This document shows, one piece after another, positions 5,414 through 8,883 of a stretch of DNA of 8,883 nucleotides; position 1 is the first letter of the stretch, and each line of letters starts with the position of its first letter. Both the position numbers and the translations under genes were made by a program. The notes under the pieces are model-generated. The model was given only the letters and a program-made list of their open reading frames with translations, searched no databases and had not been told where the DNA came from. The stretch is from an uncultured bacterium (GTDB lineage: Bacteria; Hydrogenedentota; Hydrogenedentia; Hydrogenedentales; CAITNO01): the NCBI GenBank assembly GCA_937923585.1, contig CALDSM010000072.1:1-8883 (forward strand), read 5' to 3'.

Positions 5414-5878
5414 ATGGACATGACCGACGGCATCTACTTTGAGGACTTGGAAGTCGGTCGCGAATTCACCTCCCCCGCCCGCACCGTCACCGAAACGGAC
5501 ATCGTCAACTTTGCGGGGCTCTCGGGCGATTTCAACGTCATCCACACCGACGCCGAACTCGTCAAGATGACGCCCTTCGGCCAGCGCATCGCGCACGGGC
5601 TGCTCGGCCTGTCCATCGCCTCCGGCCTGGCGGCCCGCAAACCGGGCGCCGAACAGCACCGCCTCATCGCCTTTCTCGGCATGACCTGGGATTTCCGCAA
5701 GCCCGTCTTTATCGGCGACACCATCCATCTGCAGGAGAAGGTCGCCGGCAAGCGCGAGACCTCCAATCCCGGCATGGGCGTCGTGACCTACGCGGTGAAG
5801 GTTGTCAACCAGCGGAATGAAGTCTGCCAGGAAGGCGAGTGGAAGGTGATGTACATGACCCGCCCGCCGGACTGCTGA
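5414..5878 (+). CDS. MaoC-family (R)-specific enoyl-CoA hydratase
   Basis: A 154-residue single hot-dog-fold MaoC-like hydratase, expected to add water to a trans-2-enoyl-CoA. Seen: YFEDLEVGREFTSPARTVTETDIVNFAGLSGD at the N-terminus (typical of MaoC), then the hydratase-2 catalytic motif with D39 and H44 (SGDFNVIHTD), and FGQRIAHGLLGLSI, the hot-dog helix. The DxxxxH spacing matches (R)-hydratases such as PhaJ, so the enzyme should be active by itself. The C-terminal half (WDFRKPVFIGDTIHLQEKV) is the usual MaoC strand block. The start ATG 5414 is chosen from ribosome-site spacing; ATG 5420 is possible. In context it would hydrate the product of the acyl-CoA dehydrogenase, giving the hydroxyacyl-CoA that a thiolase-fold aldolase could cleave, as ChsH1-ChsH2 and Ltp2 do in steroid side-chain loss (inference). 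It is the last gene of the + strand cluster. Confidence 0.95.
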   Translation: MDMTDGIYFEDLEVGREFTSPARTVTETDIVNFAGLSGDFNVIHTDAELVKMTPFGQRIAHGLLGLSIASGLAARKPGAEQHRLIAFLGMTWDFRKPVFIGDTIHLQEKVAGKRETSNPGMGVVTYAVKVVNQRNEVCQEGEWKVMYMTRPPDC

Positions 5879-5980
5879 ACCGCCTTTCGCTCCAGCGACG
5901 CGAACAAGGCCGACTCTTCACCGCATACTATGCCACCCTCGCGTACACCGAGATAGAAACTCCGGCGGTGCTGTTTGTGC

Positions 5981-6814
5981 TCATTCGAGGAAGCGCCCCC
6001 CCTGTTTGTCGGCATTTTCCGTGCCGTGGCATGTACAATTCTCCGTATCAAACTTTCGAATGTTCTCGGCAATATCGTCTTGAACTTGAGTTCTGGTTCT
6101 ATAATCTCCCGGGAACGAAGAGTGTACTGGTAAGGACAGAAGATTCAATGACACAGTACGCCAATCTCGATAAGAATATTCAGAGAAGAACGTAATATCC
6201 ACAAGCCTATCATCGGGTGGTTGGTCGGGATCCCGAGTCATGACATACCCGAAGGGTGGGAAGGTAATCTCGGAAAAACAGTCAATCTTGCTGTTATTCG
6301 TGTTGATCCTCGCGATAATTCCCGTGTTTCTTAGCTGTCTTGATGGGCTATAGTAAACGTGCACTCGCCATCCATCAGGAATGTACCGCTTCTCCTTTTG
6401 AAGCACGAACGCACGCATCTCATCCGTTGCCCAGGTAGCACCGTTACAAGTGCAGAACATACATACAATTTGTTTCAGCACCCGCAACGGGTAGATATGG
6501 AACAATAAGCACAGTTTTCTATTACCGGCACCACTTTGAAGATAACACATCCCCTGATAGGCCCACTCCACAAAGCTCCTTCCATACCACGCTCCCGTAC
6601 GGTTATTACATTCGCTACATAGAGTGTATGCTCCCATGCCCTTTTGAACTACGAAACCCTTCCTGCTCGACCTTTCGGATCCGTTTAACAGTCCTTCTAT
6701 TTCTCGGTAGAGAACGGGTTTGTCATTGAAAGCCGATCTTGGTGGAACATGTTCGAAGGTAAGCGCCGTAGCCGTCCCGCACACATGACATACACCATCC
6801 TTCTGAGGCTTCAT
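5981..6814 (-). CDS. HNH-like zinc-finger protein, AT-rich, probably acquired
   Basis: A 277-residue protein starting at ATG 6814, chosen because AAGGAG lies 8 nt upstream; the frame is open to GTG 6871. The N-terminus has CHVCG (C9, C12), TFEHVPPRSAF (E21, H22), and 45 residues later LCSECNNRTGAWYG (C66, C69, N70, N71). This Cys-pair/EH/Cys-pair-N layout is that of HNH-type beta-beta-alpha-metal folds, so nuclease activity is possible but not shown. The middle (about 107-125) reads YPLRVLKQIVCMFCTCNG, with C118, C121 and C123. The rest has no motif I know. The gene is clearly lower in GC than its neighbours and uses many A/T-ending codons, pointing to horizontal transfer. It is convergent with MaoC (102-nt gap) and lies 121 nt downstream of the kinase on the same strand. 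A standalone defence-type or mobile-element nuclease is one possibility; a structural zinc protein is another. Confidence 0.8.
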   Translation of the reverse strand: MKPQKDGVCHVCGTATALTFEHVPPRSAFNDKPVLYREIEGLLNGSERSSRKGFVVQKGMGAYTLCSECNNRTGAWYGRSFVEWAYQGMCYLQSGAGNRKLCLLFHIYPLRVLKQIVCMFCTCNGATWATDEMRAFVLQKEKRYIPDGWRVHVYYSPSRQLRNTGIIARINTNNSKIDCFSEITFPPFGYVMTRDPDQPPDDRLVDITFFSEYSYRDWRTVSLNLLSLPVHSSFPGDYRTRTQVQDDIAENIRKFDTENCTCHGTENADKQGGRFLE

Positions 6815-6822
6815 GCTCCCAA

Positions 6823-6828
6823 CTCCTT
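6823..6828 (-). promoter_or_regulatory. Strong ribosome binding site of the HNH-like gene
   Basis: AAGGAG on the minus strand, 8 nt before ATG 6814. It is the best Shine-Dalgarno match in the window and decides this start over GTG 6871. Confidence 0.7.
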
Positions 6829-6883
6829 CCCTCATTAGACGCTCCGGGAACGACCAAGAATAAAGAAACACATATCAGCGGCC

Positions 6884-6922
6884 AGAAAAGGGCCAGGTAC
6901 AGCAAGCAAAACGACACCTGGC
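6884..6922 (-). terminator. Possible weak terminator after the histidine kinase
   Basis: On the minus strand GCCAGGT (6922-6916) and ACCTGGC (6898-6892) form a perfect 7-bp stem (8 with a G-U pair) around a loop of about 16 nt, followed by CCTTTTCT. It lies 14 nt past the kinase stop. The loop is long and the T-run short, so termination would be weak; the repeat could instead be an operator for the HNH-like gene. Confidence 0.35.
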
Positions 6923-6935
6923 AAACTAGCCTAGC

Positions 6936-8883
6936 CTATACCCCCCCAAGCACGGCCTTGAGCGCGGCGGCGAGGCGGTCCATCTTGTAGGGCTTGCAGA
7001 TGAAGCCGCTCATGCCCTGCCCGCCGAAACGGCTGGCCACCTCCTGCTCGGAGTAGCCGCTGCTGACTATCACCCGGACATTGGCGTCCAGCGCGCGCAG
7101 TTCGTGGAAGGTCCTTTCGCCGTCCATGCGGGGCATGGTGAGGTCGAGCAGGACGCACCGTATCGCGTCCCTATTCCTGCGGAATACTTCCAGCGCCTCC
7201 TGGCCGTCGCCTACTGCGAAGACCTGGAAGCCGAGCCGCTCGAGCATGCGGCTGACGGCATGGCGCACCTGGGCCTCGTCGTCCACGAGCAGGACGGCGC
7301 CTTTCCCCGCCCAACCGCTGCATGCAGGCGCGTTCTCCGGGACCGGTTCGGTCCGGTCCGGGGCGAGAGGGAAATACACCGTGAACGTGGTGCCCTGGCC
7401 CGGCTCGCTTTGCACCCGCAGGGCGCCCTTGTGGCCGCGGACGATGCCAAGCACCGCCGCAAGGCCCAGGCCCCGCCCCGTGAACTTGGTCGAGAAGAAC
7501 GGGTCGAAAATTCGGTCCGTCGTCGCGCCGTCCATTCCCGAGCCGTTGTCCACGACCTCAAGGAAGACACAGGGGCCCGGCTGCGGCTCGCCGTGGAAAT
7601 GCGTGCCCTTGCACGTTTCCGGGCCGTGTTGCACGAGCCCGGTGCTCACGGCCACCTCGCCGCCGCCCCCGGTGATGGCCTCGGAGGCGTTGATGATGAG
7701 ATTCATGACGATTTGGCGCACCTGACTGGCATCGGCCTCAATGAACGGCAGCCCGTGGGGCAGGTCGCAGTGGAGCACGGCCTTTCTGGACACGGTCACG
7801 TCGAGTATCTGGACCATGTCGCGGACGAGCGCGGACAGGTCGAGGGGCCTGACATCAAAGCGGCCCCTTCCCGAGTACGCAAGCATCTGCCTGCACAGGT
7901 CCGCGGCGCGGTGGGCGGCGCTGTCAATGTCCTCCAGAAGCGGGCGTGCCGGCGAATGGGCGGGGATGTCCTGGAGGGCCAGGTCAGCATTGCCAAGAAT
8001 GGCCACGAGGATGTTGTTGAAGTCGTGCGCGATGCCGCCGGCGAGGATTCCGAGGCTTTCCAGTTTCTGGGCCTGCAGCATCTGCGCTTCCAGGCGAAGC
8101 CGTTCCTCTTCGGCCTGCTTTCGGTCGGAGATGTCCTTCACCGCGCCGACAATGGCGGCGATCCGCCCGGTTTGCGGGTCCGCGACGGCCCGCCCCACGA
8201 TGTTCACCCAGCGCGACTGACCCGAGCGCACATTGGAACGGCACTCCACCTGGGCCGTGCCGCCCTGATTCGCCAGCCTGTCGAGCAGTCTTATCAGGCC
8301 CGGCAGATCATCCGGGTGGATTACTTTGGCCCAGAGGTCAGCCGTCTTCACGTCATCAAGGCTGAGCCCGGTGATGCTGTGGAAGTTCTCGGTGACCATG
8401 TCCATCACGATGCTGCCGTCTTCCCCGACCTCCAGTTTGAAGACGTAGTCGGACATCAGGTCGGTGACCATCTTGTACCGGGCCTCGCTGGCCTGGAGCG
8501 CGGTTTCGGAGGCGATGCGCTCGGTGGCGTCGCGGAAGCTCCAAACGCGGCCCGACAGCCGTCCCTCGCGCAGCAGCGGCCGCGAGTAGCGCTCAAACAC
8601 GCGCGCGTCGGTAAAGCAGAGCGTGTCAAAACTGTCCCGGTCCGACTGGTAGAGTTCGCGGACCTTGGACAGAAACTGCTCCGGGTCGCGCAACTGGGAG
8701 AGCACATGGGCGAGCAGTTCGTCATCCACGCCGCGGTCCACCAGTTCCTGCGGAATGCCCCACATTTTTACGAAGCGGTCATTGACGAAGATGATCTTTC
8801 CGGTTTCATCCACCGCGAGAATGCCGTCGGCCGTGGATTCGAGCGTGGCCCGCAGGTCCTCCTTGCGCCGGCGGATGGACTCC
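6936..8883 (-). CDS. Hybrid sensor histidine kinase (PAS-PAS-HisKA-HATPase-REC), 5'-truncated by window edge
   Basis: The C-terminal 648 residues of a hybrid kinase; the frame is open to the window edge, so the N-terminus is missing and the GTG at 8813 is internal to a PAS domain. Counting that GTG as residue 1: PAS 1 up to ~100 (ADGILAVDETGKIIFVNDRF straddling the GTG); PAS/PAC 2 at ~110-230 (WAKVIHPDDLPGL, VGAVKDISDRKQAEEE); a short coiled linker; HisKA at ~253-318 with phospho-acceptor H263 in GGIAHDFNNIL; HATPase at ~365-483 with N375 (NLIINASEAI), the D422-x-G-x-G box and FFSTKFTGRGLGLAAVLGIV; and a receiver at ~506-622 with D511/D512, phospho-acceptor D557 (VLLDLTMP), S585 and K607 (CKPY). 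All catalytic residues are present. No membrane segment is seen in the visible part. The C-terminal receiver without an output domain implies intramolecular phosphotransfer or relay to an Hpt partner not visible here. Signal unknown. Confidence 0.96.
   Translation of the reverse strand, partial: ESIRRRKEDLRATLESTADGILAVDETGKIIFVNDRFVKMWGIPQELVDRGVDDELLAHVLSQLRDPEQFLSKVRELYQSDRDSFDTLCFTDARVFERYSRPLLREGRLSGRVWSFRDATERIASETALQASEARYKMVTDLMSDYVFKLEVGEDGSIVMDMVTENFHSITGLSLDDVKTADLWAKVIHPDDLPGLIRLLDRLANQGGTAQVECRSNVRSGQSRWVNIVGRAVADPQTGRIAAIVGAVKDISDRKQAEEERLRLEAQMLQAQKLESLGILAGGIAHDFNNILVAILGNADLALQDIPAHSPARPLLEDIDSAAHRAADLCRQMLAYSGRGRFDVRPLDLSALVRDMVQILDVTVSRKAVLHCDLPHGLPFIEADASQVRQIVMNLIINASEAITGGGGEVAVSTGLVQHGPETCKGTHFHGEPQPGPCVFLEVVDNGSGMDGATTDRIFDPFFSTKFTGRGLGLAAVLGIVRGHKGALRVQSEPGQGTTFTVYFPLAPDRTEPVPENAPACSGWAGKGAVLLVDDEAQVRHAVSRMLERLGFQVFAVGDGQEALEVFRRNRDAIRCVLLDLTMPRMDGERTFHELRALDANVRVIVSSGYSEQEVASRFGGQGMSGFICKPYKMDRLAAALKAVLGGV

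Noticed and set aside
4922..5728. 268-codon minus-strand frame over the zinc-ribbon and MaoC genes
   Set aside because: The MaoC gene on the plus strand has intact catalytic motifs; the antisense product shows no domain. It does cover the weakly coding stretch 4980-5140, but shows no ribosome site I could identify.
5879..5980. Intrinsic terminator between the convergent MaoC and HNH-like genes
   Set aside because: I looked for a GC hairpin with a T-run on either strand and found none convincing.
5839..6195. 118-codon plus-strand frame after MaoC
   Set aside because: Starts inside MaoC and runs antisense into the HNH-like gene; no ribosome site and no recognisable sequence.
1..8883. tRNA, rRNA, CRISPR array, insertion sequence or attachment site
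   Set aside because: No cloverleaf, no regularly spaced repeats, no transposase or integrase motifs and no terminal inverted repeats were seen.

Overview
The window is high-GC bacterial DNA with long genes on both strands, SD-type ribosome sites (GGAG, GGGAG, AAGGAG) and ATG/GTG starts. No marker gene fixes the taxon. The gene content (acyl-CoA catabolism and a large hybrid sensor kinase) suggests a free-living, metabolically versatile bacterium. A proteobacterial or PVC/Hydrogenedentes-like source is a guess only.

Positions 1-5878 (+ strand) hold a tightly packed acyl-CoA gene cluster. In order: the C-terminal three quarters of an acyl-CoA dehydrogenase (ACAD), a small PHP-domain metallo-phosphoesterase-like protein, two different thiolase-superfamily proteins, two different DUF35 (zinc-ribbon plus OB-fold) proteins, a short interrupted reading frame, a small zinc-ribbon protein, and a MaoC-type enoyl-CoA hydratase. 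Gaps are 18 nt or less, or genes overlap by 4-8 nt, except for 78 nt after the second DUF35 gene. Transcription as one unit is therefore likely. The composition resembles two known systems. One is the actinobacterial steroid side-chain cassette (ChsE dehydrogenases, ChsH1/ChsH2 MaoC-DUF35 hydratase, Ltp2 thiolase-fold aldolase). The other is the BbsA/BbsB type of DUF35-thiolase pair. A plausible reading is dehydrogenation by the ACAD, hydration by MaoC, and C-C cleavage by a thiolase/DUF35 complex. By my manual alignment both thiolase-fold proteins lack the classical nucleophilic Cys and the His of the GHP motif, so classical thiolysis is unlikely and aldolase-like or other chemistry is possible. 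The substrate is unknown.

Positions 5879-5980 are a short non-coding gap between convergent genes. Positions 5981-6814 (- strand) hold a markedly AT-richer gene for a protein with an HNH-like Cys-Cys/EH/Cys-Cys-N signature; it looks horizontally acquired. After a 121-nt spacer with an inverted repeat, 6936-8883 (- strand) holds the 3' part of a hybrid histidine kinase (PAS-PAS-HisKA-HATPase-REC) that runs off the window.

The most unusual points are the pair of catalytically rewritten thiolases matched with two DUF35 partners, the PHP gene lodged inside the cluster, and the interrupted 81-codon frame at 4902-5147, which has a good ribosome site, an in-frame TGA and an ATGA junction to the next gene.
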